Notes: a model not told the origin generated them from the letters alone. DNA of 64,000 nt from Mycobacterium ostraviense (GCF_002705925.1 NZ_NKRE01000001.1:2807282-2871281), one strand, 5' to 3'; positions 1 to 9,117 are shown, numbered from the stretch's first letter. A program made the numbers and translations.

Positions 1-612
1 CATGCCTCGGCGCGCGAGGATCTCCAGTGACTCGGCCGTCGACGACGAACTGTAGATCCGGGAGAAAAGATCACGGGTTTGCGGCTCGGGGCGCAGCGAC
101 ATCTCCGGGACCGTGAAGACCTCGCCTTCGTAGGCGAACCGCTCCCCGGACAATGCCAACTGCAGGATGTCGAGGGTTTCGTTGAAACGCTGGCGGCTTT
201 CCTCACGCGGGACGCCGACGGCGGAGAACTCTCCCTTCGACACCCCGCGCCCGATCCCGATCGTGGTGTAGCGGCCGTTGGAAAGGATGTCGAGATAGGC
301 GATCTGGTGTGCCAGCCGGACCGGATGCCACCAGGGCGCCACGACCACGAAGGTCCCCAGTCCGATCCGCTCGGTGCGTCCGGCGAAGTAGCTGAGCGCC
401 TGAATCGGGTTGGGTGTCATGCCATACGGGGTGCCGCAGTGCTCCGGCAGCCAGATTCCGTCGAACCCGAGCGGTTCGGCCAGATCCCCGAGCGCGAGCG
501 TGGCCTGGACGCACTGCCAGTCCGGGGTGGTGGGTGGCTGGCCGAAATCTCCGGCCAGCACACGTTCCCAGTCGTGGGAGTTGTGCGCTCCCAGCCCGAT
601 ATTGACTTTCAT
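1..612 (-). CDS. LLM-class (F420-type) flavin-dependent oxidoreductase, 3' end beyond window
   Basis: The first 204 codons are visible and read MKVNIGLGAHNSHDWERVLA at the start. The order of features (LGDLAEPLGFDGIWLPEH, then RTERIGLGTFVVVAPWWHP, then HQIAYLDILSNGR and GIGRGVSKGEF) is that of the bacterial luciferase-like TIM-barrel fold. In mycobacteria this family mostly uses F420 or FMN. The ATG at 612 overlaps the stop of the upstream Rieske gene as ATGA (609-612), so the two are translationally coupled. It is the last visible gene of a minus-strand operon with the Rieske oxygenase and an SDR, which suggests a step in oxidative catabolism. The substrate is unknown, and the C-terminus lies outside the window. 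Confidence 0.85.
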   Translation of the reverse strand, partial: MKVNIGLGAHNSHDWERVLAGDFGQPPTTPDWQCVQATLALGDLAEPLGFDGIWLPEHCGTPYGMTPNPIQALSYFAGRTERIGLGTFVVVAPWWHPVRLAHQIAYLDILSNGRYTTIGIGRGVSKGEFSAVGVPREESRQRFNETLDILQLALSGERFAYEGEVFTVPEMSLRPEPQTRDLFSRIYSSSSTAESLEILARRGM

Positions 613-1979
613 TGCTTTGTTTCCGTTGGCAATTGGCGTGGCGCACCGGTGCCCATATACATAGCGAGATTGCGGTGCAGGTTGGCGGTGCTGCGCTCCA
701 TGTAGGGGTTGGGCTTGGGACCGAGGAAGCCCAGCGATTTCATGCCCTGCTGGACCGCGGCCATGTTGGAGAAGTCCTGCGGCAGCACATTGCGCCATCC
801 CGGGTCGTCGGGCGGCGCATACACCCATTCGGTGTGTGGCTCTGCACCTTTCGGGTACAGCTCGTAGCAGGCCGCTTCGAAAATGCATTGGTCGGGGTGG
901 TAGCCGTGCGGCCGGGCGCTGTAGCACAGCGCCGTCGTAAGGCCCTGCCCGATCTGGAAGTTCGGAAAGATCTGCCAGGCGGTGCCGCTGCCGGCCAGAT
1001 GTTCGGGATCGATGGCCGGCCAGATCACGCCGCGGGCGGCATCGTCACGTCGCGCGGAGCTCAGCCAGTGATCGAGCACCTGACCGGCGGGCGTGCCCTC
1101 GGGTAGTTCGTCGACCAATCGGAGCGCCGCGTCCACCAACGTCTTGGTGGTGGTCGCGTTGGTCTCTTCCAGGGTGTAGCGCTGCATTTCGGCCGTGGAC
1201 ACCCGCGGGTCGGCACCGGTGCCGAGCCGGATCTTGGATTGGGTTTCTTCCAGGCCTTCCGGTGCGTCATAGCCGATGTTGCTGTGCTTTCCGTGCGCCC
1301 TGGCCCAGCCGCGGAAGTTGCCGAACTTGTTGAATTGCGGATGGGTGGTCGCGACGTGATAGGTCTCGTTGAAGGCCTCCATCGCGACCTTCCAATTGCA
1401 CTGGAAATGCAGCCACTTTTGCCATTTGCAGCGCATGTCCTGCAGGTTGAACGGGTCGAGCATGGTGGCGGCGGGCTCGAGATAGTCGCGTAACGGCTCG
1501 GCGGCGGGATCCATGTTGATCCAGATCCAGCCGCCCCAGGTGTCGACATGCACGGGCGCAAGATGGGTGTTCTCGGAAGTCAGTGCGCCCTGCCAATCCT
1601 GTTGTTCGGGGATGTGGATGCAGTTGCCGTCCCGGTCGTAGGTCCAGCCGTGAAACCCGCAGACGAACGACTTCTTCTGGCCGCATACGCGTTTGGCGCC
1701 CGCGGGAACATCCACGAGCCGGCGGCCGCGGTGCATGCAGACGTTGTGGTGTGCTTTGAGGGTGTCGGGTGCGGTGCGCACCACCACGATCGAGTCATCG
1801 AGAATGTCGTAGGTGAGGTAGCTGCCGACCTTCGGAAGATCTTCGACACGCCCGACTTGCTGCCATACCTTGCGCCACAGCTTGTCCCGTTCGGCACGGG
1901 CGTAGTCTTCGCAGATGTAGGCGTCGACGCCGATCGTGACCGGCGCGCTCAGCTCAGCATCGGTTTCGGCCGGGTCCAT
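609..1979 (-). CDS. Rieske [2Fe-2S] ring-hydroxylating oxygenase, alpha subunit
   Basis: A 456-residue oxygenase large subunit. The Rieske cluster ligands are C81-M-H83 and C107-G-F-H110. The mononuclear iron site of the C-terminal catalytic domain shows as NETYHVATTH, with H208 and H213 as likely iron ligands. The family hydroxylates aromatic rings, terpenoids or steroids with electrons from a separate reductase, and no reductase gene is in view. I start it at ATG 1979 because GGAG lies 6 bases upstream; ATG 1991 is also possible. The stop overlaps the LLM gene, and the start lies about 18 bases after the SDR stop, so these form one operon. The substrate cannot be read from the sequence. Confidence 0.9.
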   Translation of the reverse strand: MDPAETDAELSAPVTIGVDAYICEDYARAERDKLWRKVWQQVGRVEDLPKVGSYLTYDILDDSIVVVRTAPDTLKAHHNVCMHRGRRLVDVPAGAKRVCGQKKSFVCGFHGWTYDRDGNCIHIPEQQDWQGALTSENTHLAPVHVDTWGGWIWINMDPAAEPLRDYLEPAATMLDPFNLQDMRCKWQKWLHFQCNWKVAMEAFNETYHVATTHPQFNKFGNFRGWARAHGKHSNIGYDAPEGLEETQSKIRLGTGADPRVSTAEMQRYTLEETNATTTKTLVDAALRLVDELPEGTPAGQVLDHWLSSARRDDAARGVIWPAIDPEHLAGSGTAWQIFPNFQIGQGLTTALCYSARPHGYHPDQCIFEAACYELYPKGAEPHTEWVYAPPDDPGWRNVLPQDFSNMAAVQQGMKSLGFLGPKPNPYMERSTANLHRNLAMYMGTGAPRQLPTETKQ

Positions 1980-1996
1980 CGAAATCTCCATCCAGC

Positions 1997-2863
1997 TCAG
2001 GCCTCCCAGCGCTTGATCGCCGCGCGAAACGAGTCGTCCTTGAGAAACAGCGAAGTGTTGTCGGCGCCCAGATGTCCCCACTTGAGGCTCAGGCCGCCGT
2101 CGACCAGCAGTGTTTGTCCGGTGATGTAGCTCGACAGGTCCGACAGCAGAAAGAGGATGGCGCCGGCCACCTCCTCCGGCCGTCCGCGCCGTCCCATCGC
2201 AATGGCACGGCGGTCGCGGTCAGGGTCCTCGTCGGTGTAGGTCCGCGACGCCGGCGTCTCGGTGATTCCGGGTGCCACCGCGTTGACGCGGATGGCGGTT
2301 CCGCTTGCGTCGCAAGCGAGTTCGAGGGCCATCGTGCGGGTCGCCGCCACGATCGCCGCTTTGGCGGTGCCGTAGGCGATATGGAACGGCGCGGTATTCA
2401 TTCCGCTGATCGAGGAGAGGGAAACGATTGAACCCGAATGCTTTTGGCGCTTCAACTCCGCGGCCACCGCCTGGCTCATGAAGAACATCGTCTCCAGATT
2501 GCGGGTGAACAGCTCGCGCCAGTCACTGCGGGTTACCCGGGTCGAGGGCATCCAGGTCGACGGGTCGGCGCCGCCGACGACATTGACCAGACCGTGCAGA
2601 TCGCCGTCGGTGCGCCGGACCACCTCCATGGTGGCGTCGATGCCCTCGTCGGTGGAGATATCGGCCGCCACCTTCACCACCGGCAGCCCCTCGGCGATCA
2701 ACGGGTCCAGGTGTTTGTCGAGATTGTCCTGCCCGCGGCTCACCGCGATCACCGTCGCCCCCGCCTGGGCAACCAGACGCGTCACGGTGGTGCCGATACC
2801 GCCGCCCGCCGCACCGGCGATCACCACAACCCGTCCGGCCACACTCAACAGATCGTCACACAT
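1997..2863 (-). CDS. SDR-family NAD(P)-dependent oxidoreductase
   Basis: A 288-residue classical short-chain dehydrogenase. It has the nucleotide-binding motif GAAGGGIG near residue 17, a downstream NVVGGADP segment (NNAG-type position), the catalytic serine region SLSSISGMN, the catalytic YGTAKAA (YxxxK), and a C-terminal SSYITGQTLLVDGG. The glycine motif has one more Gly than the usual TGxxxGIG. It is the first gene of the minus-strand operon with the Rieske oxygenase and LLM oxidoreductase. It diverges from the beta-propeller gene across a 124-base gap that must hold both promoters. It probably oxidises a hydroxylated intermediate made by the neighbouring oxygenase (inference). Confidence 0.9.
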   Translation of the reverse strand: MCDDLLSVAGRVVVIAGAAGGGIGTTVTRLVAQAGATVIAVSRGQDNLDKHLDPLIAEGLPVVKVAADISTDEGIDATMEVVRRTDGDLHGLVNVVGGADPSTWMPSTRVTRSDWRELFTRNLETMFFMSQAVAAELKRQKHSGSIVSLSSISGMNTAPFHIAYGTAKAAIVAATRTMALELACDASGTAIRVNAVAPGITETPASRTYTDEDPDRDRRAIAMGRRGRPEEVAGAILFLLSDLSSYITGQTLLVDGGLSLKWGHLGADNTSLFLKDDSFRAAIKRWEA

Positions 2864-2987
2864 CTAATTGTTTGGACAAGGTAACGGCGTGCATCCATAG
2901 AAGAACATGATTCTCGCTAGAGGTGAGGCGCGTCAAGGCGGTCTCGGATTGCGGTAGCGATATTGTCTGGACCAGCGAGCAATTGCT

Positions 2988-4631
2988 ATGGTCCGAGCAG
3001 TGACAGCCGGAACCGGATCGAGACAACACAGCGGCTCTTCTCAGGGCCGCTACCCGGCCGCGCGGCCGCCGAGCGTCGCCGAAGGCTGGAGCCTGACCCG
3101 GCTCACTGCCCCCAGCCGGCTGTACGGCGCCAACGGTCTGCGCACCGGTCCGGATGGCCGGGTGTATATCGCGCAGGTGACCGGCAGCCAGATCAGTGCG
3201 CTCGACGTGGCGACCGGGCACCTCGACATCATCGGTCCCAAGGGAGGCGACATCGTCGCACCCGACGACATCGCCTTCGACTCGGACGGCAACCTTTACG
3301 CGACCGAGGTGATGGACGGGCGGGTCAGCCTGCGGGACAAGGCCGGCCGCACCCGGGTGCTTCGGGACGACGTGCCGTCCGCGAACGGGATCACCTTTCA
3401 TCGGGGCCGGTTGTTCGTCGGCGAATGCCGCGAAGCCGGACGCCTGCTGGAACTCGACCTCAACGGTGGTGAGCCGCGGGTCCTGCTGGAAAACGCGCCG
3501 TTACCCAACGCCATGGAGGTCGGGCCGGACGGGTTGTTGTACTTCCCGGTCATGGGCGCCAACGAGATTTGGCGCATCGATCCCGACGGCGGCGTCCCGG
3601 AATGCGTGGCCGGCGAGCTCGGCGTGCCCGACGCGGTGAAATTCGATCCCGACGGCAACCTCGTCTCCACCCAAGTGCACACCGGTCAGGTGCTGCGAAT
3701 CGATCCCCGCAGCGGGGACCGCACGGTGCTGGCGACGCTGAAACCCGGCCTGGACAACCTGACGTTCGCCGGTGAGCGGCTGCTCGTCTCGAATTTCACC
3801 GGCGCGATCACCGAAATCTGCGGCGACGGAACCACCAGCGCCGTGCTGGACGGTGGGTTGAACTGGCCGCTGGATCTGGCGGTCGGCGCCAACGGCAACC
3901 TCTACATCGCCGACGGGACATACTTCTACCTATTGTCAGGGGACGGCACGCTGCGGACCGTTGGAATGCTGTTCACCCCAGGATATCCCGGCTTCCTGCG
4001 CGGTGTGACGGCCGTTGGCCCAAGAGAATTCGTGATCACCACGTCCAACGGCGAAGTGGCCCGCTACCGTCCCGCAGACGGCGAAAGCGACGTTATGGCA
4101 AGCGGTTTCGACCAACTCTACGGTGTGGCGGTAGCTCCGTCCGGCACCGTGGTGGTGGCCGAACTGGGAACCGGACGGGTGCTGTCGATCGGTGACGACC
4201 GGGTCGAGGTGCTGGCATCGGGGCTGAGCGAGCCGGTTGGGGTGGCGATCGCGGCTGACGGCACCTGCCTGGTCTCCGAAGCCGGCGCCGGTCGGGTGCT
4301 CGGTATCGGTGGCACCGGCACACTGCTGGACGGGCTGCAACGTCCCCAGGGCATCCTGGCGCTCGACCGGCACGTCTACGTCGTCGACGCCGGCGCTCGG
4401 GAACTCGTCCGTTTCGACCTGGACGGCGGCGCCCGGCACACCATCGCGTCCGATCTGCCGGTCGGCGCTCCGCCGGGGGTCATACCCAAACCGCTGCGCG
4501 GGATGCCGCCGTTCTCCGGACCACAGGGTCCGTTCGCCGGCATCGCCGCCGGGCCTGACGGCACCCTGTATGTGTCTGCGGACGCCGACGGCAGCGTACT
4601 GGCCTTGCGCCCAATGCGCCCGGAATCCTGA
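2988..4631 (+). CDS. SMP-30/NHL-type beta-propeller protein
   Basis: A 547-residue protein built of repeated propeller blades: many units of the form PDGRVYIAQV, SDGNLYATEV, PDGLLYFPVM, ANGNLYIADG and PDGTLYVSAD spaced about 40-50 residues apart. This matches the SMP-30/gluconolactonase/NHL superfamily, whose members are lactonases, hydrolases or binding proteins. No signal peptide is obvious; the N-terminal ~30 residues are low complexity, so a later start is possible (for example GTG 3000). It heads a plus-strand operon with GntR, a CoA ligase and an SDR, with only 12 bases to the GntR start. A lactone-hydrolysing role in the same catabolic route is plausible but unproven. Confidence 0.75.
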   Translation: MVRAVTAGTGSRQHSGSSQGRYPAARPPSVAEGWSLTRLTAPSRLYGANGLRTGPDGRVYIAQVTGSQISALDVATGHLDIIGPKGGDIVAPDDIAFDSDGNLYATEVMDGRVSLRDKAGRTRVLRDDVPSANGITFHRGRLFVGECREAGRLLELDLNGGEPRVLLENAPLPNAMEVGPDGLLYFPVMGANEIWRIDPDGGVPECVAGELGVPDAVKFDPDGNLVSTQVHTGQVLRIDPRSGDRTVLATLKPGLDNLTFAGERLLVSNFTGAITEICGDGTTSAVLDGGLNWPLDLAVGANGNLYIADGTYFYLLSGDGTLRTVGMLFTPGYPGFLRGVTAVGPREFVITTSNGEVARYRPADGESDVMASGFDQLYGVAVAPSGTVVVAELGTGRVLSIGDDRVEVLASGLSEPVGVAIAADGTCLVSEAGAGRVLGIGGTGTLLDGLQRPQGILALDRHVYVVDAGARELVRFDLDGGARHTIASDLPVGAPPGVIPKPLRGMPPFSGPQGPFAGIAAGPDGTLYVSADADGSVLALRPMRPES

Positions 4632-4643
4632 AGGGCGCCAACA

Positions 4644-5384
4644 TTGTCCGAACCCAAAGTGATCGACCACCGTTACCTGCAGGTCGCACGCACGTTACGC
4701 AAAGAGATCGTCGACGGCGTGTATCCCGTGGGGTCGCAGTTGCCGACCGAGCACGAGCTGTGTGAGCGGTTCGCGGTGAGCCGCTACACCGTGCGCGAGG
4801 CTTTGCGCCGCCTGCGCGACGACAACCTGGTGTCGTCGCGGCCACGCACCGGGACGCTCGTCATGCCGCCGCCGTCGGCGGATTCCTATGTCCAGCACGT
4901 CATGTCGATCAACGACCTACTCGCGTTCGCCACCGGCACCAGATTCGCGATCGACTCCATCGCCATGGTCACCGTCGACGACGAGTTGGCGGCCGGCACC
5001 GGTCTGGCCGCCGGCGAGCAATGGCTGGCCGTCCGCGGATTCCGGCTGAACGAGCCCGCCGAGGCAGCGCTGTGCCGCACCGAGTACTACATCAACCGGG
5101 CGTTCGCCGCGGTCGGCAGGCTGCTGCAGCGCCACCACGGTCCCATTTTCCCGCTGATCGAAGACCTGTTCGGGCTCAGCATCGTCGAGGTTCATCAAGA
5201 GATTGCCGCGGTCCTCATTTCACCGGCGCTGGCCGACGGTCTCGACGTCGAACCGGGTTCGCCTGCCCTGCGGGTGCGCCGTACCTACACCGCGTCCGAC
5301 GGGCGGGTCGCCCAGGTCACGCTCAACACCCATCCTGCGTCGCGGTTTCGGCATTCGATGACGATGCGGCGAATGCGCGGCTGA
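4644..5384 (+). CDS. GntR/HutC-family transcriptional regulator with UTRA domain
   Basis: A 246-residue regulator with a TTG start preceded by GAAGGG. The N-terminal winged helix is clear: YLQVARTLRKEIVDGVYPVG, then LPTEHELCERFAVSRYTVRE and LVSSRPRTGTLV. The C-terminal part is a UTRA-type effector domain ending LRVRRTYTASDGRVAQVTLN. HutC-subfamily proteins are usually ligand-released repressors of nearby catabolic genes. It sits inside the plus-strand operon, 2 bases before the CoA ligase start, and likely controls one or both divergent operons from the 2864-2987 intergenic region (inference). I found no convincing GntR operator there by eye. Confidence 0.9.
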   Translation: MSEPKVIDHRYLQVARTLRKEIVDGVYPVGSQLPTEHELCERFAVSRYTVREALRRLRDDNLVSSRPRTGTLVMPPPSADSYVQHVMSINDLLAFATGTRFAIDSIAMVTVDDELAAGTGLAAGEQWLAVRGFRLNEPAEAALCRTEYYINRAFAAVGRLLQRHHGPIFPLIEDLFGLSIVEVHQEIAAVLISPALADGLDVEPGSPALRVRRTYTASDGRVAQVTLNTHPASRFRHSMTMRRMRG

Positions 5385-5386
5385 CC

Positions 5387-6985
5387 ATGGCCGCAGACCG
5401 GAAGCTGCTCGGCGGCCGATGGATCCGCTGGGATGACGAACGCGCCGCCGAGGCGTACGCACGCGGCTGGTGGGTCAGAGAAACGCTGGCCGATGCACTG
5501 CGCCGGGCCGCGCGGAACACTCCACACCGGGTGGCGCTGGTCGACGGCGATCAGCGCCTGGATTGCGAAAGCCTGCACCACCGGGCGACCACGCTGGCAC
5601 ACGAGCTAAACGCGCGGCTGCCGCCGCAGAGTGTGGTGTCGTTCATGCTGCCCAACTGGCATGAAGCCGCGGTGATCTACCTGGCCGCAACGCTGGCGGG
5701 GATGGTGGCCAACCCGATCCTGCCGTCCCTGCGGGATCGCGAGCTGCGGTTCATCCTCGACGACTCCGGCAGCCGAATGGTCTTCGTCCCTTCGTGTTTC
5801 GGACACCAGGACTACCTTTCGATGTTGCGCCGGGTGGCCGCCGAGCTGGCGTCGCCGCCCGATGTCGTGGTGCTGCGCGGCGATTGCGATGCCACTCAGA
5901 TTCCCTTCCGGTCGCTATTCACCGATTCTGCGCCGGAAACCCGGCTGCCCGAATTGGATCCCGACGCCGTACGGATGATTCTGTACACCTCGGGAACCAC
6001 CGGACTCGCGAAAGGCGTGCTGCACACTCATAACTCGATCCACGCGCTGATCCGTCAAATCGGTGAGCACTGGCTGATCGAGCAGGGCGACGCGTTCCTG
6101 GTTCCGTCACCGATCGCCCACATCGGCGGCTCCATCTATGCGTTCGAATGCCCGCTGCTGCTGGGTACGACCGCGGTATTGATGGACGGCTGGAACGCCG
6201 AGCGCGCGCTGCGGCTGCTGCACGCCGAACGCTGCACCCATATGGCCGGCGCCACCCCTTTTGTGGAGCAACTGCTCACTGCCGCGCAACGAGCCGACAC
6301 CAGGCTGCCCGACCTGAAGCTGTTGGTGTGCGGCGGCGCGTCCGTCTCCCCGTCGCTGATCCGCAGCGCCGCCGCGTATTTCGACCCTGCCGTCGTTACC
6401 CGGGTATACGGCTCGACAGAGGCGCCGGTCACCACCGTAGGCTCACCGGATGACCCCGACCACGCCGCCGACACCGACGGCCGGGTCGGCCTCGCCGACG
6501 TCAAGCTGGTGTCCGGGGAGATCCTGGTGCGCGGCCCGCAGATGCTGGCCGGCTACCAGCACCCCGACGACGAGGCCAGATCCTTCGACGCCGAGGGCTA
6601 TTTCCGCACCGGAGACCTCGGACGCTGGGTCGACGACGACTACCTGGTGGTCACCGGGCGGGCCAAGGACATCATCATCCGCAACGGCGAGAACATCTCG
6701 CCCAAGGAAATCGAGGACATCCTGGTCAACCATCCCGGCATCGCCGAGATCGCGATCGTCGGACTGCCCGACGAGCGCACTGGGGAACGGGCCTGCGCGG
6801 TCGTCGTACCCACCCACGCGCCGGGGCCGGATGTCACCGGATTGCGCAGTTTCCTCGAGGCCGCCGGCGTGGCCCGGTTCAAGGTCCCCGAACAGGTGGT
6901 GGTCTGGGATGTCCTGCCGAAGAACGATGCGGGGAAGGTCCTCAAGCATCAGATCAAGGCGGCACTGATGAAAAGCGAGCAGTGA
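5387..6985 (+). CDS. AMP-dependent acyl-CoA synthetase / CoA ligase
   Basis: A 532-residue ANL-superfamily ligase. Adenylation motifs are YTSGTTGLAKG (P-loop-like), VYGSTEAP, and the hinge region YFRTGDLGRWVDDDYLVVTG followed by RAKDIIIRNGENISPKEIED. The catalytic lysine lies in KNDAGKVLKHQIK near the C-terminus. The domain order resembles cyclohexanecarboxylate-CoA ligase and short/medium acyl ligases. The same frame is open upstream of 5387, but that part is antisense-like filler over GntR, and ATG 5387 begins MAADRKLLGGRWIRWDD. The operon context suggests activation of the acid made by the flanking dehydrogenases. Substrate unknown. Confidence 0.9.
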   Translation: MAADRKLLGGRWIRWDDERAAEAYARGWWVRETLADALRRAARNTPHRVALVDGDQRLDCESLHHRATTLAHELNARLPPQSVVSFMLPNWHEAAVIYLAATLAGMVANPILPSLRDRELRFILDDSGSRMVFVPSCFGHQDYLSMLRRVAAELASPPDVVVLRGDCDATQIPFRSLFTDSAPETRLPELDPDAVRMILYTSGTTGLAKGVLHTHNSIHALIRQIGEHWLIEQGDAFLVPSPIAHIGGSIYAFECPLLLGTTAVLMDGWNAERALRLLHAERCTHMAGATPFVEQLLTAAQRADTRLPDLKLLVCGGASVSPSLIRSAAAYFDPAVVTRVYGSTEAPVTTVGSPDDPDHAADTDGRVGLADVKLVSGEILVRGPQMLAGYQHPDDEARSFDAEGYFRTGDLGRWVDDDYLVVTGRAKDIIIRNGENISPKEIEDILVNHPGIAEIAIVGLPDERTGERACAVVVPTHAPGPDVTGLRSFLEAAGVARFKVPEQVVVWDVLPKNDAGKVLKHQIKAALMKSEQ

Positions 6986-6986
6986 G

Positions 6987-7760
6987 ATGCAGGTGGCCAT
7001 CGTCACGGGCGCAACAGGCGGAATCGGGTTCGGTTGCGCGACAAGGCTTGCCGAGATCGGTATGGCGGTGGTGGCGACGGGACGCAATGCGGACAAGCTC
7101 GCCGCGCTGGCATACACCATCGGCGATCCGGACCGGGTGACCACCTGTGCCGTCGACTTGACCGATGACGACGCCCCCCGGCGGATCACCGACGCCGCGG
7201 TAACCCGTTGGGGCCATGTCGATTTCCTGGTCAACGCCGCCGGGGTGGGCAGCCCGAAGCCGCTGCACGAGACGGACGACGAGGCGCTGGACTACTTCCT
7301 GAACTTGATGTTGCGCGCGCCGTTCCGGCTGATTCGGGAGGTGCTGCCGCACCTGCCCGCCGGCTCCGGGATCGTCAACATCACCTCGACGTTCGCTGTC
7401 GTCGGCGGCATGCGCGGCGGAGCCTATTCGGCGGCCAAGGGTGGCCTCACCGCGTTGACCACCCACATCGCCTGCCAATACGGGGCGCAGGGAATACGTT
7501 GCAACGCCGTGGCTCCCGGGGTCATTCAGACACCCATGACCGAGCACCGACTGCAGGACGAGCGGTTCCGGCGGATCAATGTCGAGATGACGCCGCATAC
7601 CCGGCTGGGGACCGTCGACGACGTCGCCAACACCGTGGCGTTCCTGTGCTCCCAGGGTGGGTCCTTCATCAACGGTCAGACGATCGTCGTCGACGGCGGC
7701 TGGAGCTCTACGAAATATCTCTCCGAATCGGCGCTGACCGCGCAGTGGAAAACCGAATAG
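6987..7760 (+). CDS. SDR-family oxidoreductase
   Basis: A 257-residue classical SDR: IVTGATGGIGFG at the N-terminus, LVNAAGVG (NAG motif), ITSTFAV (Ser region), YSAAKGG (YxxxK) and a C-terminal FINGQTIVVDGGW. It starts 1 base after the CoA ligase stop, so it closes the plus-strand operon beta-propeller/GntR/CoA ligase/SDR. The likely role is oxidation or reduction of a hydroxy/keto intermediate (inference). It is complete, with no unusual features. Confidence 0.92.
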   Translation: MQVAIVTGATGGIGFGCATRLAEIGMAVVATGRNADKLAALAYTIGDPDRVTTCAVDLTDDDAPRRITDAAVTRWGHVDFLVNAAGVGSPKPLHETDDEALDYFLNLMLRAPFRLIREVLPHLPAGSGIVNITSTFAVVGGMRGGAYSAAKGGLTALTTHIACQYGAQGIRCNAVAPGVIQTPMTEHRLQDERFRRINVEMTPHTRLGTVDDVANTVAFLCSQGGSFINGQTIVVDGGWSSTKYLSESALTAQWKTE

Positions 7761-7892
7761 ACTGTCGGGACGTCGGCGATGGCAACCGCCGGATGGGTCA
7801 GCACCGGCCCCGGTCATGACCACGGCAGCGCTTCTTGGTCGGCGCCATCGCCGCCGATAAGCCCTCGGTCCACCAGTCATAGCAACCAGACT

Positions 7893-7966
7893 CGGAAGTG
7901 CCCTTCTGTCTTTGGACCTGTTGCGTGTGGTAACCACAGTTTCCCTTGCAACAGAAGGGCTTTCCG
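7893..7966. repeat. Long nested inverted repeat (hairpin element)
   Basis: The outer arms CGGAAGTGCCCTTCTGT (7893-7909) and ACAGAAGGGCTTTCCG (7951-7966) are complementary apart from a small internal mismatch. Nested inside are TGTTGC/GCAACA and a TGTGG-TAA-CCACA hairpin. The whole 74-base unit can fold into one branched stem. It lies about 130 bases after the SDR stop. It could terminate the upstream operon, but there is no U-run, or it could be a small mobile hairpin element. The remainder of 7761-8037 shows no convincing gene. Confidence 0.45.
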
Positions 7967-8037
7967 TTATTCACAACCTCGCGTCGGGGCGAACTACTCC
8001 GAAATACGGACTAGCAGTGAGCTCGTGGCTGACGGAG

Positions 8038-8331
8038 CTACTCCGTTTCGTCGTCGTCTCCGTCGCGGAGCAGTTTTTCGGGGTGATGGAACGTGTTGGT
8101 GTGGGGTTGGCCGCGATCTCGGTGGGCCGGGGGAATCCATTCGGTATCGCCGTGGGTGTTTTTGCGGGTGCTCCAGCCTGGGTCGGCCAGTTTGTGGTGG
8201 GGGCCGCAGGCGAAGGTCAGCTGATTGATGTCGGTGGTGGGGAACTCGGCGAACGGAGTCACGTGGTGGACTTCATCGTTGACATCAAGCCGCGCCAGAC
8301 ATAGTGTTAGGCAAGCAGAGTAGTACGTCTG
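8038..8331 (-). pseudogene. 13E12-family (DUF222/HNH) protein, C-terminal remnant
   Basis: The minus strand reads [20 protein letters not shown] and then [16 protein letters not shown] and [17 protein letters not shown]. This is the HNH-nuclease tail typical of mycobacterial 13E12 repeat proteins (DUF222 plus HNH). Only about 90 codons remain, and no N-terminal DUF222 domain is found upstream. The window between this remnant and 8610 has open frames but nothing I recognise. A second 13E12 remnant (N-terminal part) lies at 48963-49613, so the family has been active here and decayed. Confidence 0.7.
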
Positions 8332-8610
8332 GCGTCGTAAAGCGTTGCCAGAGTGTCTATCTCGAGCGCACTGTGTTGGAAGAAGATCGGGATTGGCCCA
8401 GGTCCTTCCCAGCTAGCTCCTTGACTTTCGTCATCATCGACGCCGCCGTGGCCGCAGACTAACCGGGTGCACTGACATTTACGGTTTGCGGCTCTTGAAT
8501 CCGAGAGCCTTGAAGGCAAGACTCCAAAGCTCGCCAATTCCAATAACCTTCGGCTATTGAGGCAGTCGCGCAAAGCCGGTGAACCAAGAGATGAATGCCG
8601 GGGCCTACTT

Positions 8611-9117
8611 CTAACCTCGGGCGTTGATGAGCGCGCGAGCATCTTTGATCAGTAGCAGCAGGTGTAACGGATCGGTCGGGGACGACTCAAAGTCAAAGTG
8701 CATATAGAACGCGCGCGCATCCTCATGCAGCGCGTGCACGAGCAGCGCCCGCACCCCGATCACTTCTGCCGCCCCGACACTTCGCGTGATAGCATCACGC
8801 AGCAAGTGCTTGCCCAGCCCCTTGCCCTGCTCCTTGCGGTCAATCGCTAGGCGTGACAACAGGATTACCGGCACCGGGTCAGGCATGTTGCGCCGAACCT
8901 TACCTGGAGCAGCGCGCCGTTCCACCGACGCCGACGCGAGCGCGTAGAAACCCACCACTCTCCCGTCACGGCATGTCACGAAGCAGCGCGATGCGCCTTC
9001 TAGGTGGTTCGCAAACGCTCGCGTACGGAGGTACTCATCCAGGCTCGGTTCGTCGCTGTCAAAGGTCGCGACATCGTCGCCCTCACTGATCGGTCGCGGG
9101 GCGCTGTAACCGCTCAC
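8611..9117 (-). CDS. GNAT-family acetyltransferase, probable TacT-type toxin
   Basis: A 168-residue GNAT protein. The acetyl-CoA pyrophosphate loop is RKEQGKGLGKHLL, preceded by the beta-strand VPVILLSRLAIDR. The order and length fit type II TA toxins of the TacT/AtaT kind, which acetylate charged aminoacyl-tRNA. Its ATG at 9117 overlaps the stop of the RHH gene (ATGA, 9114-9117), the usual arrangement for DUF1778-GNAT modules. It is likely neutralised and co-repressed by the antitoxin. The target tRNA is unknown. Confidence 0.85.
   Translation of the reverse strand: MSGYSAPRPISEGDDVATFDSDEPSLDEYLRTRAFANHLEGASRCFVTCRDGRVVGFYALASASVERRAAPGKVRRNMPDPVPVILLSRLAIDRKEQGKGLGKHLLRDAITRSVGAAEVIGVRALLVHALHEDARAFYMHFDFESSPTDPLHLLLLIKDARALINARG

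Noticed and set aside
2864-2987. KstR-like or GntR operator in the divergent catabolic promoter
   Set aside because: Only a weak AGAA-N5-TTCT repeat is present; it does not fit the KstR consensus as I remember it, and no GntR palindrome stands out.
5021-5386. Open upstream extension of the CoA ligase frame
   Set aside because: It overlaps the conserved GntR UTRA domain and has Arg/Ala-rich filler composition; ATG 5387 follows the GntR stop by 2 bases.
8307-8642. Minus-strand open frame of 111 codons
   Set aside because: Low-complexity Ser/Arg composition, no recognisable motif, and it overlaps both the 13E12 remnant and the GNAT gene.
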